Positions 1-12,550 of a stretch of 64,000 nt of DNA are shown here, piece by piece. Below the pieces are notes generated by a model, which saw only the letters and a program-made list of their open reading frames with translations, ran no database searches and had not been told where the DNA came from. The position numbers and the translations under genes were made by a program. The stretch comes from Stenopsyche tienmushanensis (taxonomy: Eukaryota; Arthropoda; Insecta; Trichoptera; Stenopsychidae). Location of the stretch: assembly GCA_008973525.1 (NCBI GenBank), contig WACJ01000109.1, positions 62,001 to 126,000 of the forward strand, read 5' to 3'. Numbering within the stretch: position 1 is the first letter of the stretch; each line of letters opens with the position of its first letter.

Positions 1-1896
1 TTGTTACGAAGTAGTCAACAAATCAACATCTTCAACCAAAGGTCTATCCAGACTGAGAGAGGTGATTATCGGGTCGCATCACAGTCCTAAAGGGTTGATC
101 ATCTTGCATCGGGAAGGGGATCAGAAGAAGTTCATCGCTTTTTAAGATCCATACACAAATTACGTATCATATTGTAAAGTTATGATGATTGTTTACAAGC
201 TTGTGGCATGCGTCGAGGCATGATCCACTGACCATATATTGGAAGACGCTGCTCCATAACACTATTGATGTATTGAGGTCTCATCGTAAATATATTTTAT
301 TACCACGAATACGATTTATGGGCATTTAAGATATTTTAACGCCGCCTGGGCGTGAGCCGTTGTTTGGACGTCGTGTCTGGTGGAGTATTTCATGTCGGAC
401 AAAAACGAAAGTATTAACAAGTGCTCTGTACCATATGGAGAGTTTATTACGACAATCTTCTGGTTCCGGTGTGGAGCCGAACGAGTACCATGAAGCCTGG
501 TGGATGAACCGAATGCTTAAGTGGGTTCCCACGCGTGGACAATAAAAGACGAAGAGGCGTTCGACGCAGTGTCACAAAGAAGTTGTTCTGCTGGCAGCAA
601 AAGGGAGCATTTAGCAATGCGGCTACCGTCAGTAGAACAGTTGCTGTTTTGTAAATCATTTCCCACGTAAATGTGGCCGGATAGGCAATAATAATAGACT
701 ATCACTCCATATTAGAGCAACTCAACACTTGGCGGACTGACAATTCGACGATTGTTTGGATGGTGATCAAGAACAAAGAGCGAACGAGATAATATCGGTG
801 GGATGGCAGTAATACATTAAGTGGCTTCCGAACGGTGAAAAAATGAGCAGATTTAGGCAGATTTGGTAGTGAGTTATATTTTATGGCGATCCCCAAAAAT
901 GTTCTAATTATAGGATTTTTGATGATTCCAATCGGGAGGTCGTGGACATGTACAGCAAAGCATCGATCGTTAGCTACATCTGAACCGGGCATCTCCTTTG
1001 AGCAGCACATATAGCAAGGATGTCATATAATACATCTCCTATAACCTTTTCAGATTAAGGTCTAAATTGTAGCAGATTTATTGGTGGACCTCATCCACGC
1101 TGGGATGATCAGATGTATGCGTTGAACGCCGGATTTATGCATTTGGACAATTGTAGGTTTCATAAAAAAAAGTTATATATACGGAGACATATCGATTATT
1201 CGACGGTGTCAGAAGCGGGTCAAATCATTTTGAAGTGAACATTTTTAAATCTTATAACAGGGAATGATAAGTGGGTTATGTACTCGAACCAATATTACTA
1301 AAAATGCGGGCATGTTAACCCCTAAAGGAGTACTATCGGAGGGCCTGCGATCCCCCTCCACTTATTATGCTCACGCCTCAAAAGGTTAAAAAGCCCCTTT
1401 TGTTTATATGGTGGGATTATAATGGAAATATTCATTATGAAACTCTTGAATATAGACGATAGACGATATTGGCAGAGATCTATTATTTTGGAAGCTGTGT
1501 TGATATGGTTTTCGTATTTATATTAAAATTTTTTGTTTAAAAAAACGACATTTTCGTCCGGTATTCCTAATATATGATATTTGTTGACTTGAATAAGAAA
1601 ATATTATATAATAGAAATCGAAAATTGAGTCTGAAGAATGAACATATCTCACAAGATAAAGAAATTCTAAACAGTAAAGATATGATTGATTGAAGATTAA
1701 AGCCTAAGCATTATTCAATGACGATAATATTATCAACAATAAAATGATCTATAATGGATTTGAAGATTATATTAATAATGCAGCAATATTTATAAACTTT
1801 ACAGATCGTCTGGTAAATAATCACGTGTTTTGATTGCTCATTTGTGCAATGTACGGCATTTTAACCTGTATGGTAGGATGATCGCCTATTTGCGAG
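1..1896. other. Stretch without recognised gene
   Basis: No gene is recognised. A plus-strand open frame at 360-545 (61 codons) has reasonable codon composition but no splice or family signal. Around 880-1010 a short segment containing CGGGAGGTCGTGGACATG resembles bases near 32740 and the complement of bases near 50190, so it may be a worn scrap of the R1-like repeats found elsewhere in the window. Confidence 0.4.
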
Positions 1897-2096
1897 CGAA
1901 TTCCAGTGATTTAGAAAGAGCATTCTTAAACGTAGAGCTCGGAGACAGACAGAGACGAAGAGTGTCTTGCATTTTTAGTTTGGAGAGAAACAGAGACGGA
2001 GAGAATATTCTTGCGTACATCGTACGATTGTATATAACGTTAACCCAAATTTATCGACTAATAATGATATGTGAACGATATAATTAATCGATTAAT
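1897..2096 (+). repeat. Repeat family Y, copy A (partial)
   Basis: This segment matches six other places in the window (12236, 17443, 21643, 24008, 37501, 61118). It holds two imperfect adjacent subunits of about 45 bp, each ending in a core like CAGAGACGGAGAGAGT and then a TCTTGC-type motif, followed by CCCAAATTTATCGACTAATA. The CCCCTTAAA left end and the right-hand third seen in other copies are missing here. The class of element is unknown. Confidence 0.75.
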
Positions 2097-2730
2097 TCAA
2101 TTATAGTGCGTTCGCATGAAAACACAAACGATAGATGATGATAATGTACAAAATCTGATAAAATATTGAATTAAATTTGGCAAGAGGAGTGCTTTTGTAA
2201 GTATTTCTGCATCAGCGTACAATCATAAGCAAAAAAAAATATCCATAAGTCTTGATGACCTAATGTTCTGAAAGTTGTTTATAATTTTTTAGCTTTTTTT
2301 TTTAGCTTTTTTACTCAGTAGCATTATATTTTTTGGTAATATCTTTACTTTGAGGACGTTTACGATTTATTATGAAGGTTTTTTTGCATGATTAAATAAT
2401 GCGTTTTTTATCGAATACACAAAAGTTGTTGTATTTTAAAAGCTAATCGACTGGGAAAACTGGATCTCGCTCCATGGCTTGCCAATTGTTAATTTGCCAT
2501 GACACACATGTCGAGGATTGGTAACAGTTTCTGCTGCATGACACTGCATCTGGGTCTAATACCATTTTGCATTCGTTTAAAAACACACCGAAAAACCATA
2601 TGCGACGATGACGTAGCACAACATTTTGTGGAGCAGAGCTTTCTGGATCTTCATTTAGAAATCTGAATGACTGCAGCATTCGGTGTCTGCGTGGCGTAAC
2701 AATTAGCGTGTCATTGAAAGTGATGTTTAC
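2097..2730. other. Flank of the candidate secreted-protein exon
   Basis: AT-rich DNA with oligo-T runs. On the minus strand a frame is open from about 2720 down to 2443 and includes several cysteines and RRIWFFGVFLNECKM. I could not join it in phase to the exon that ends at 2731, so I do not call it an exon. It may be a decayed element. Confidence 0.35.
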
Positions 2731-2857
2731 CTTCGTACTGTTGAGGTTCTTCGTAGAAGTTATGATGGCGTGCCAGGTCATACTCCGCCCAGTAGTCAGC
2801 CAGCTCCTGGCCGACCTGCTGCGGATAGGCTACCGTGGCAGCCATCGTCAGGGGAAT
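2731..2857 (-). CDS. Candidate internal exon of a secreted protein or peptide precursor
   Basis: The 127-base exon is bounded on the minus strand by a strong acceptor (long pyrimidine tract, then GCTTGTTCAG) and a good donor (GAAG then GTAAAC). It reads 42 codons in phase 0, beginning IPLTMAATVAYPQQVGQELA and ending EEPQQYE, with one extra base. GC at third positions is much higher than in the surroundings, as expected of conserved coding DNA. The IPLTMAATVA stretch followed by YPQQ looks like the end of a signal peptide with cleavage after Ala, which implies that an upstream exon encodes the start. The mature part is rich in acidic, aromatic and Gln residues. I do not recognise the family. 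A neuropeptide-type precursor or a cuticle or secretory protein are possibilities. Neighbouring exons were not found within the window. Confidence 0.6.
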
Positions 2858-3110
2858 CTGAACAAGCAAAAAAAAAACACGCTTTAAGTACAAGTTGTTG
2901 ATGATCTTACATAATAGAGAAAAATCATGCAAAATTATATTGTGTACGTGTTCGATTGATATCTCAAATGTCAAATAATACACGAACGAGGCTTTTGATG
3001 GCACAGAGATAAATTTAAAATCATTTGAAACGAGTGATGATATCTAATGGTTGTGTGTTTGCTAAAATCATATTTAATATATGCCATGATATATAAAATT
3101 GATTATCATT
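2858..3110 (-). other. Presumed intron upstream of the candidate exon
   Basis: The bases next to the exon form the pyrimidine tract and acceptor of the 2731-2857 exon on the minus strand. The rest is AT-rich and shows no convincing first exon with ATG plus a hydrophobic stretch. Confidence 0.35.
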
Positions 3111-3140
3111 GGGTGGGTGCGAAAGTAATTGTCGCTTTTT
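3111..3140 (+). mobile_element. Mariner-like terminal repeat (solo end)
   Basis: The string GGGTGCGAAAGTAATTGTCG has the form of a mariner terminal inverted repeat and resembles the end at 26131 (GGTGCGAAAGTAAAGTCG). No partner end or transposase remains nearby, so this is a solo relic. Confidence 0.55.
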
Positions 3141-3694
3141 GCACTTCTAAATTGGGTGTTATTATATTTTTTACATGTCATTAAAATAATGCCCTTCTTA
3201 TTCATCAAATGGAGTCGTTTAATAATCAACAACTGGTTTAATTTATACACCTTAACGCTTTCCTGCGCGCATATCGTCACTCCGTTCGTCGCTGCAGCAC
3301 ATGAGTGCAAATAAACCTCGCTCAACCTAAACCTCTCGCGCCGGATTAGTCCTATGCCTGCCGCCTTCAGGGACACAATAACAAACCATTTACAAAACAT
3401 GGATCAAAGACTCCCAAACTTTTCCGAGTAAGATAAATTCATTTTGGTTAATAATTCGATATTTGTGATGCACCGACTTGGAGTAGATACATTTTATGAA
3501 CATCGCCCACGTAAAAGTATTATGTACTTACGTTTCGGATTACCAATTTCGCCAAAATCACATAAAATAATGTTTATTCCCAAAATATTTTTACGTAAAT
3601 ACAATTTTTTTTCGCGGATCATAAGGTCCGATCAACACCATGCCCGGTCCGGTCAAATATTCTCATACCAGATTTTGGTTTTGATTTTACATCT
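3141..3694. other. Stretch before the piggyBac relic
   Basis: AT-rich DNA with open frames on both strands and no recognisable family. The frame at 3444-3704 abuts the piggyBac relic but shows no piggyBac motif, so it is left unassigned. Confidence 0.3.
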
Positions 3695-5117
3695 TCAGGA
3701 ATAAAAAAAGATATTGGAGATACACCTATAGAATTTTTTACAAGTATTTGGACTGGGGAAGCTAATAAATTGTTGATAAAATGTACGAATGCTTATGGTA
3801 AAAAGTTTACTTTTACAATTTACCAAAAACAAGATACTGCATGGTGACCAAATTCAATGAAATAAATTATATGGAATTGGAAAAATTTTTTGGACTGTGT
3901 CTGCTCGGTGGGCATATAGGCTTTCCAACACTAAGAAAAATGTTTTCACGAGCTTCATTGTATTATCATCCAATATTTTCTTATATTATGTCGAGTAGAA
4001 GATTCGAAAAAATATTGAGATGTTTAAATTGCACGATAAATAACAATGACAGGATGTCAAAAATAAGCTCACTGTTGACATCGTTGTTTCGAATTTTCAA
4101 AATATATATTCTCCATCGGAAGAAATTTCTTTAGATGAATCTCTTCTTCGTCGAGGGCGACTGTGGTTACGGCAATACACGAAAGGAAAGAAAGCTAAGT
4201 ATGGCATCAAATTTTATAAATTGTGTTCCCCAAATGGATACATCCATAATCTAGAAATCTATAGAGGAAGGTTATTTGATAACGAACCTAGAGGAACCAA
4301 AATTAATGCCTTTGATTGATGATCGTACTTAAATTGATGAATCCATTTCTCCACAAAGGTCATCATGTTTTTATGGACATTTTTTTTGAATAACATTTCA
4401 TTATCTACTAAACTATTAGAAAAAAGGACGCATACAACAGGGACATTGCGTGCAAATAGAAGAGGAAATCCAGCAGAAATAACAAAGAAGAAGGTTAAAA
4501 AGGGAGAACACATATGGTTAAGAAAAAATAATATATATATTTCAAATTGGCACGATACTAGAGACGTATTAAGCATTACAACCAAATATCACCATCAGCT
4601 CATCGAAAAAACTAACAGATATGGAATCATAAAAATAAAGCCCATTGAAGTTGTGGAATACAATAAATTTATGGGTGGTGTTGACAGGTCAGGCCAACTC
4701 ATAGCATACTATTCTTGTCCCCGAAAAACAATTCGGTGGTATAAAAAAATGATATTCCATTTGTTAGACATGTCAGTATTTAATGCGTGGATTTTATACC
4801 GCATTAAAATGGAAAAGGTGATAAGTTTTCTACAATTTAGAGACAATTTAATAGAATCCTTATTATGTATTGCCCATATAACAGATGGTAGAGAATTGGT
4901 AACTGTCACACCTACTCCAACAATAGGCAATACTCTAGTCATTTTTTTGGAAAAAAATCCTATTCCAAAAAATTATAAAAAGAAAATATGTTATTTGCGC
5001 TGCAGGTGGTGTTCAAAAAATAATAAACGCACTGAGACTTCATGGAGATGCCAAACCTGCCCAAAAAAATCCTGCTCTGCTTGTGTGCTTTCGACTCCCG
5101 TTACTCTAATACAATAA
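3695..5117 (+). pseudogene. Decayed piggyBac-family transposase
   Basis: Three frames must be followed to read a piggyBac transposase. The order is an N-terminal part (FFTSIWTGEANKLL near 3735), YMELEKFFGLCLLGGHIGFP (near 3870), the first catalytic region SLDESLLRRGRLWLRQYTKG (near 4130), the second around KGHHVFMDI (near 4355-4385) and the third, KFMGGVDRSGQLIAYYSCPR (near 4665). The C-terminus is Cys-rich (CYLRCRWC, CQTCPKKSCSAC) and ends at a normal stop at 5117, as in complete piggyBac proteins. The three Asp positions of the DDD triad are still visible. Frameshifts near 3840, 4080-4130 and 4380, and a stop near 4320, make it non-functional as written. I see no convincing inverted repeats or TTAA pair close to the ends. 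Confidence 0.92.
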
Positions 5118-7017
5118 CACGAGACAAAACGATCGACCTTTCATTGTGCGTATTAGCGATGGTTTAAATATTTTTATTATTAAAGAAAATACAATGGTTG
5201 AAAATCACTGAAAAGTGTAAAGAACATATTAAAAAAAACGTGTGGATCAATTAATTTAATGATGAATGGTTCGACGGCGATAAAACTTCGGTCTTATCGC
5301 TGGAATGTTATCAATAACAACGATTAGTGAAATCAAGAGGCAAACACGAAACAGAATAACTGACTCATTGTTTGTTTTGGCGATTGCTTATAAGCACTAA
5401 TCGGTATTCATGAATATTGTCGGCAATCGGATTCACGAAACCAATTAAAATGACGATACCGCGCGCGAAAGCGTTAAAATCCCACCAAACACCTAGAATA
5501 TTATCAGCCGAATTAAGTATAGTGATTCGTTCCTACATTATTACATTTTAAAATTAAGGATTTTCAAGCAGAAGAAATGTTAAAAATGAAGATTTTTTCC
5601 GAGGGGTTGCATTATATCAATAGGACTTTGACGGATAGAAAAAGACCGGACCGCCCAAAATCTACTATGGATTTGTGCAATTCTTCTTTGGGGAAAGAAA
5701 TAAGTGTTTCTGTGGGGATTGATCGATGTCATTTTCTTGTAATATTATTGCATACAATCTACTATTCCTCACCCGTTAAAATCTGATTCAAAAATGGTTA
5801 ATGTTTTGCCCAGCGAGTAAAAATCTGCAAATATTCAGTCTATTTGATACGTTTTCTCCTGATAAATCAGATGGTACTCAAACGGAGTTAATTGTCATCA
5901 TTTTTAGCTTATGGGGGTGCCCTTAAATGTTTGATTAATCAATATTTAATCTATCTACACGTTTTTGTAAGTCAGTCAAAGGACTGTATTTATTGTGTTC
6001 TGGAAATTCATGATCAATTTTATTGTACTGCTCAACGTGGGATTCATCTCAGAAAGCATGTTTTTTAGAATTATAACTAAAAAAGTTGTTAAAATGGCAA
6101 AAACTTTCGAACCCACCTAATAAAATAAATATAAAATATTATTGTTTGGGTTAAATGAAATGCACAACCGTCTAATAAGGGTTAATGTTAGATTCAATCA
6201 AAATATCGCGCAAAAAGCAGCTCGCTCAAAGTAAGTGATGTGCTAATTGTTATGGCATGTTGATTAATTTTTATATGCGGTTAATTGATTTTATTGAATT
6301 TAAATACCATACACAATAAACAGAATAAGTAGTCTTGACATTTTAATGTTATGCGGACAAAATTGTCGATTGAAATATTGCCCTTCTTTTCATACTCCAA
6401 AGAAGTTATCCTTCCTCGTTCAACAAAAAAAATTATCTTTCAACCACACGAAGGAAATAATTACAACTCGACGAAACCAAAAACAAAAAAAATTAAATTG
6501 CCTTGACTCATTTAGCGTAAGCACGAATTATTGGAAAAGTATGACCTTTGTTAATATTTTTTATTCACCTGTGCGTTCGTATGTTTTATACCGACAGCTT
6601 TTTGCATTATTACCATCCACAATTGTACACATGAAACGTGTCATTGGATAACCAAACAGACAAAAAACAATACGTTTTTGCGATCCTAATCACATGTTTC
6701 CCATTAATAAGCATTATTGAAAAATGGCACGGCTACATGGACGATGAAGACGTTAAATCGTCTGAACATTCTTCAATAGCGTAGAGCAGCAATTTAGTTT
6801 AAAAAAATGATACATGAATAGAATCTCGTGGAAAACAAATGGGAATGGGTAATTGTCTATCAATAGCACTGTTAAATTGCTGAAGACTTTCTCTTCTTGA
6901 ATGCGCCGCACTAGAATTGTCAAATGTCACGAAAAGTATTACAATGGGAAATATAATAAAAATGTTCTCGAAAGGCAACAATAAGTATAAAAAGGCAAGA
7001 GCATTTCTAAAATATCG
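5118..7017. other. AT-rich stretch without recognised gene
   Basis: Short random-looking open frames only (for example 5577-5786 and 6346-6651). No splice-flanked coding island, RNA gene or repeat end was recognised. Confidence 0.4.
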
Positions 7018-7587
7018 ATGATTCGGATTTTTTATTCCATTATCATGCTATCCGATTACCATATTGAAGCCTGGTCACGTCGAAATTTAGAAATTTCGGT
7101 AGTACACCGCGACATGACGAATGAACGACACAAAATCCACTTACTGTATTTCTTATTAAACGCGCCTGTTGAGTTGCTGAAGGATGTTCAGCGAATGGAA
7201 CGGCTTCGATGAAAATACGAAGATACGTCGAAATCAGCACGTCGGGCGATTGTTGAAAAACGTCAAACTGTCATGCAAATGCGCGATAAACGCGCCGATA
7301 AATGGTAATTGATAGCTCAAAAACAAAAAAACAACACCTTCAAACACCGAGATATCTTACTACAAACTATAAAAAAGGCCATTGAATACGCAAAATGGAA
7401 GGGTACATCTGTCTTGCCGCGTTTGAGTCCGATAGACGAGATATTTCAGCAGCGTTTGACGTCGCGGAGTGACATGCTTCTTAAAAATGTCACGGAACAT
7501 CATAAAAGCTTACAAATGTACGCATTGTTTGAGATTATTTTTAAACAATATGCAAAACAAGGTCGTTCTAAATATATCCCGTACTGA
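7018..7587 (+). pseudogene. Long frame with two in-frame stops, unknown origin
   Basis: One reading frame runs about 190 codons and is broken only by TGA at 7210 and TAA at 7306. The middle part includes SARRAIVEKRQTVMQMRDKR and the last part AIEYAKWKGTSVLPRLSP. Basic, helical-looking segments of this sort fit a decayed transposon or retroelement protein better than chance AT-rich DNA. I recognise no family, and chance openness is possible. Confidence 0.25.
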
Positions 7588-9591
7588 TACGGTGATAAAA
7601 ACTCGTTGAAAAACTTAAGTACACAAGTATTATCAAGAGGTAGCAAAATCGAGTTTGAATAACGAAAATCGGATGAAATACGGAATTTAAGGATCAACAA
7701 CTAGACGAATAGATGGAAAATGTGTTAATAAAAACACGTTAATAATATTTGGGAGCAAATTATGTAAACATGTTGGACAACATATTCGGTTGATTATTAA
7801 AATGTTGTTTTGGTTTCGTTAAAGCCGTCGTCAGCCAAAGCTTATTCAATAGCAGAGCCTCATACTATTGCAATTTGGTGCCTCAATGTCCTCTTAATCA
7901 TCAAATAAATAATCATATATGATCCCATCACGGAGTGGTTTTCCTCATCGGGATTCACTTCTGATTGTACTGCATGAGGCAGCCGCGATGAGGATAGCAT
8001 AGTCTTGACGAATCAGCGTGGGGCTTTAAATTATAAATATGTTGGTATTATGATTATTAAAGGATGTTTATATATTAAAAAATATTATCTAATAATATAC
8101 ATAATTGGCCATATCAGTTTGCAATAAGTATATTTATGAAGTGCGAGCAATTAATGTAATACTTGCAGAAAACACGTAGCATGAAAATTATATTAAATCT
8201 ATGACCCTCAAACTTTTTTTTAATTGAATAAATATTATGCAGTAATTATGCAATTTCATCGAGAGAAAGTAAATCACCACAAATGGAAAGACTTTCTGAA
8301 CATACTGTATTTACATAAACGTAGAAAGTACACGTTTGTGTTTACATACCAATTTATGTCGATCCATAAATTAGTAGATATGCTGGTAGTGTACATAAGG
8401 AAGGCCAACGAAGAGAATATGAGGAGTTTACTATTGTCAATCTTGATGCTTTGTATGAGAAGACTTATCGAATTCTATTCAAGAGAGAGAAGTTGTGGGA
8501 AGCTAAAAACAAAAGAGCACCTTCGACTTTCGTTTTGCAATCTGGTTGATCATTGACATTTAGAGATGTAATTTCGAGCACTGAGAAAGAAATGATGAAG
8601 CAGAGCGGCTATATAATCGGACATGACATCATGGCGGTACTGAGTAACTTTTTTTATGGATCAAAGGACTGGTGTTGAAAAGGTTAAAATTTTCTAGCTT
8701 GGATAGATTTCGCAAACGCAAAAGAAGTGAACTGCATCAATCAATTTTGTTGAATGTTACTACAGAGATGGGTAATCGACTTTGAATAATGTAACTGTAA
8801 CTCCTTATTTATTGACATTTATCTTTGTCGATGTCAAATATGTCATAGTCAACAGAACCTTGAAGAATTAGAATCTCCTCGGTTAGTCAAAAGCAAGGTC
8901 TTCATCGATCTTTCTTGAACAAAAACGCATTGATTGACTCGTAATTGTGTCATATTTATTTGAGAAAATATAGTTACATCTGATACAAAGCGACACACGT
9001 CCAATAAAGATACAATCGCCGTTTATATCGTGGACCAAAGTCTAACTAAAAGTCGCTAAAACAATATCATTTTGTCGTACAGCAAAAACGATCCACAACA
9101 GACGGTCAATTTCTTCTCGTCTGCTCCGAATGTGTCCCAATCGAAGAAAGATACCAGTTTTTATGGCGGAAGCCGACTCTCGAGCAGTCAATTCTAGATT
9201 CTCGACGATCCCCACAGCGGCCAGATAAAATTCATATAAAAACACACTCGATCGTAAATTAATGGCGCCTTTAAATGGAAAATGTTATGGAAATCGACTG
9301 TCCATTCGTTTTCAGGGTCCATTTTTTATGTGGCGATTGCGGGCCAACGTGATCAATCACCGAGCCAAATACGGTAATGTGGCTGATTACAACGAGACGT
9401 CCGTAATTGGTCCAGGAGTGCTTCTTACTTCTCGAACAATTCGTATTTCTCGAAGTGTGATTAATTCCGATATCGGATAAAGGCGAACCGTTATAAACCC
9501 AGAGAGCGTCCATTCTTGAAGAATTTATTGGATTACTATAAAATATCATGTCGCAATGAAACCGGGAAGCTATACATGATTTATCAATAAT
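7588..9591. other. Stretch without recognised gene; one possible decayed ORF and a hairpin
   Basis: An ORF at 8224-8556 contains FMSIHKLVDMLVVYIRK, which faintly recalls the N-terminal region of PIF/Harbinger transposases but is too weak to call. An inverted repeat of 9 bp (TCCTCATCG at 7942-7950, CGATGAGGA at 7986-7994) could form a hairpin. Nothing else is recognised. The open frames near 9042-9480 occur on both strands and have no family signal. Confidence 0.35.
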
Positions 9592-10170
9592 TTGGGACAG
9601 CGAGTGACTATGAGAAAACAAGGACAAAGAAGTTCTTCAAAAATATTTTTGAAGTATATACAATATATCCATCGCATGCAGGACCATAACAAGGGGGTGG
9701 CAAAGCAGGCGTCCGTCACGGGCGTAAAACATAGAATGCCAACACGGTTGAGAGTTACACGTGTTTTTTTTCTACTTCACACGAATCAGCACTGATTGAC
9801 TTGTTTTTATGATATATATACTAAGTTGTCTAATCCCTCTTTTCTTCGTTTTCGCCTAAACATTGGGTCGCCTCAGCCGGCATAAGCCCGCAATAAAATA
9901 AAGACAGCAATATTTTCGACCGATTGTTAAATTTAAAAACCCACCAGATCCGTCTTATTCGGACAACTTCGTTTTGTAATGAGAGTTTGTAATCGTTTTG
10001 TAGAGATGTTCGGTCATGACGTCCGATCGAAAGGCGCTCGTTCATCATGTCAGCGGTCCGAAAATTGGACCGGTTGGACACATAGGCCTTGTGGCCATAA
10101 TTTACATAAATGGCTCGCGCCAAAATATGCCACGAACGATTTTAGACAAACCCATATATATGTACATATA
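9592..10170 (+). mobile_element. Family X: LINE C-terminal fragment, copy 1
   Basis: The frame near 10010-10110 reads CSVMTSDRKALVHHVSGPKI and then GPVGHIGLVAII. This parallels the minus-strand frame at 57.9-58.1 kb (CPGMASDREALFRRISDPEF, GPVGHGKLVAI), which also has the DHVLWTCP motif typical of the C-terminus of non-LTR retrotransposon proteins. Its upstream part (CACTGATTGACTTG, then TAATCCCTCTTTTCTTCG) recurs inverted at 17.99-18.07, 21.4-21.47 and 39.6 kb. No reverse-transcriptase domain is attached, so this is a truncated or non-autonomous piece. Confidence 0.7.
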
Positions 10171-10430
10171 TTTATCTGTTTATATTGTTAATTTATGCCG
10201 GTGTTTTAGCTAGTTTTAAGTTACAAAGTGTAGCTAGTTTCTCCCTCGCGCTTAGAGAGGCAATGTAGGGCAAGGGAGGGGTTTAGTCAGTAAGAATCTG
10301 AAACTACCCTAGGATCAAACCCAGGGTGTCTTATGCAAGATTCCCCTCCCACAGGAAAAAAAATGTTCCATTCCATAGTGAGCAACCGCGGCACCCATTC
10401 TGCGCACAGCTTTCTCATGTTCAAATTATC
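10171..10430. other. Unassigned stretch
   Basis: A GC-richer patch around 10240-10330 (CTCGCGCTTAGAGAGGCAAT) lies just after family X. It may be flanking host DNA or more of the retroelement. No gene is seen. Confidence 0.3.
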
Positions 10431-10610
10431 AGTCTGCGACGTTTCCTATCTCTGTTACGGCTCCTGTCGCATGAATTATAGAGACGCTACGCACATGCGC
10501 CGCGCCGTCTTTACTGTGTGTCTATATGCAGCATAAAGCAATCACTAGACAAGTAGCGTACCTGTTTTATTATATATTACACAAACACAGTTTAATCTTT
10601 AAGTTAATAA
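10431..10610 (+). repeat. Repeat family Z, copy 1
   Basis: This segment is similar to 30585-30745 in the same orientation. Shared blocks include GACGCTACGCA-type and CATAAAGCAATCACTAGAC-type sequence and the exact string ATATATTACACAAACACAG. It has only two copies here, neither with a recognisable end, and its class is unknown. Confidence 0.65.
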
Positions 10611-12235
10611 TTTCCATTGACAAATCAAAGCATTAAATGAACCACCACACGAGATTCTCACGCATTTTTTTTGGTATTCATTTCAATTCGTTATATTATA
10701 TTTTTAGATGATTCATGTACTGCAAAATGTAAATAAATGATTGTAAAGCATTAAGACCTTCACGCATTGTATAATATGAAGCACGTTACGTGGTAAAGAA
10801 AGTATTTTGATTGTTGTTAGGTCGTAATTTAAATAAATTTCACATATAAACTGACCTTCTAGCGATCGATAGCCCTAACCAGACAATGCAATTAAAGGAA
10901 GAAAGTGTTGTTCAATCTAAATGGAAGATATATTATATGGAAAGCTATTATTTTGACCCTGGCGCATTTAAAGGTGAGAGAATTTCCCATGTTTGAGTCT
11001 AAAACAGATATACCACTTTCTAATACGCGCAGGAAGTTTAACATATTCGCTAAAAGCAGAATTTCCATTGTTCATTGTGACATAATTGATCGATTAGCCT
11101 GAAATCATTGCAAACCGAGAGAATCGACGAAACCTTGAAAGTAGAAGAAAACGGTCAATTCATACAACCATAATGGCCATTTATTGGAGTTGTCTCAAGA
11201 AAAAATAATTAAAATTTGAAACCGGTTTACATTAGCACAAAGCACCAATGCAGAATAACTGAATATGGATAATGTGTGTGAAATCAATGCTACGTGACTG
11301 ACAAATGCTCCAAGAAAAAATACGGCAATGTGTTCGAGAATCAGTGCAAAGAAAATTGGCGGTTATAGATGATCCATCATCTATTATTGTGGAGCATAAA
11401 ATTTAGCTTCTTTGAAATATTGTGGTCGCTAAAGATCACAAAAAGTGCACGATGCAAAAGAATGCATCCACATGCAATGACCTGAAACGTTTCGATACAA
11501 ATAATTCTCCGCCTCGATCGATTATCTTCCACGCTACGAAAATCAATCACAGCTTCGAGGGTCCATTAAACTATCTCCCGAATTCAAATTCCAGCAATGG
11601 ACGATTTCGTGTTAAAAGCAATGAAAGGACCATTAGTTACATCTGTTTTGTCGTGACCAGTGTGTGCTGTTGAACAGCATTACAGATGTAATGCAAAGAA
11701 ATGCGTCGTCGTAAATGTGAACAATAAAACACAGCTTTACAAGGTAGTTAAAAATAACAGCTGAATTCCTGCGATACGCGTGAAGGAATCCTTGTACGCC
11801 TAACGAAGAACGTTGACACAATTGTGTAGAACTGATGGAAAAAGATGAATGGTTAAATCATTTGGTTGCGATCAATTATGAATTGCGTCAGTCAATATTG
11901 GGCTGGATTTTGACAATTTTAAAAGTGGGAGCATGTGACAAGATAGATGCTGCAAGACGCCTGGCAAAAGATGATTGATGATGACTACGTACTGGGTATG
12001 AACATCTCAAGTCATTCACGCACTACACTTGTATTGAACGACGATTGAAAGACAGCCTAAAATAAAGAAGATATGAAGATAAAATGAATATCTGTTTATA
12101 ATTCTTCTGAATTGTCATGAATTATTATTGCCTTTGTAACATGAAGTCAAATCAAGAGGTTTGGTTGATTGCTGTAATCAATATCATACGGTCTTGTAAT
12201 TTTAAATCATCATAAACTTAGATGCTATATTTGCC
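10611..12235. other. Stretch without recognised gene
   Basis: AT-rich DNA with short open frames on both strands. No splice-bounded coding segment, transposase motif or RNA gene was recognised. Confidence 0.4.
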
Positions 12236-12550
12236 TGTCCGACACTTATCGTTGTAAAAATCCACTTATCTGTCAGGACCGTCGCAGCGCGTATGAAGCT
12301 TGTACATAAATAAATAAACACTGTCGATAGCACACAATATTCGATCATTTATTTGCGTAAACATAAACAATACACATGAAATCGATTCATTATATCATTC
12401 ACATAGCATTATTAATCGATAAATTTGGGTTAACCATATATAAAATCGTACGATATACACAAGACACTATCTCCGTCTCTGTTACTCTCCAAAATCAACG
12501 TGCAAGACACTCTCCATCTTTGTTTGTCTATTCACTGGAATTCGGATGCA
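12236..12550 (-). repeat. Repeat family Y, copy B
   Basis: In minus-strand reading it runs from the GAATTCCAGTGA block through both CAGAGACGGAGAG subunits, the GTTAACCCAAATTTATCGAT block and the shared right third (GTGTGCTATCGACAGTGTTT, GTACAAGCTTCATAC, GACAGATAAGTGG). The CCCCTTAAA left end is lost. Confidence 0.8.

Noticed and set aside
2443..2720. Minus-strand frame with several cysteines beside the secreted-protein exon
   Set aside because: No acceptor joins it in phase to the exon ending at 2731, and no family was recognised.
8224..8556. Possible PIF/Harbinger transposase N-terminus
   Set aside because: The similarity rests on a few hydrophobic positions around FMSIHKLVDML. There is no catalytic motif and there are no element ends.
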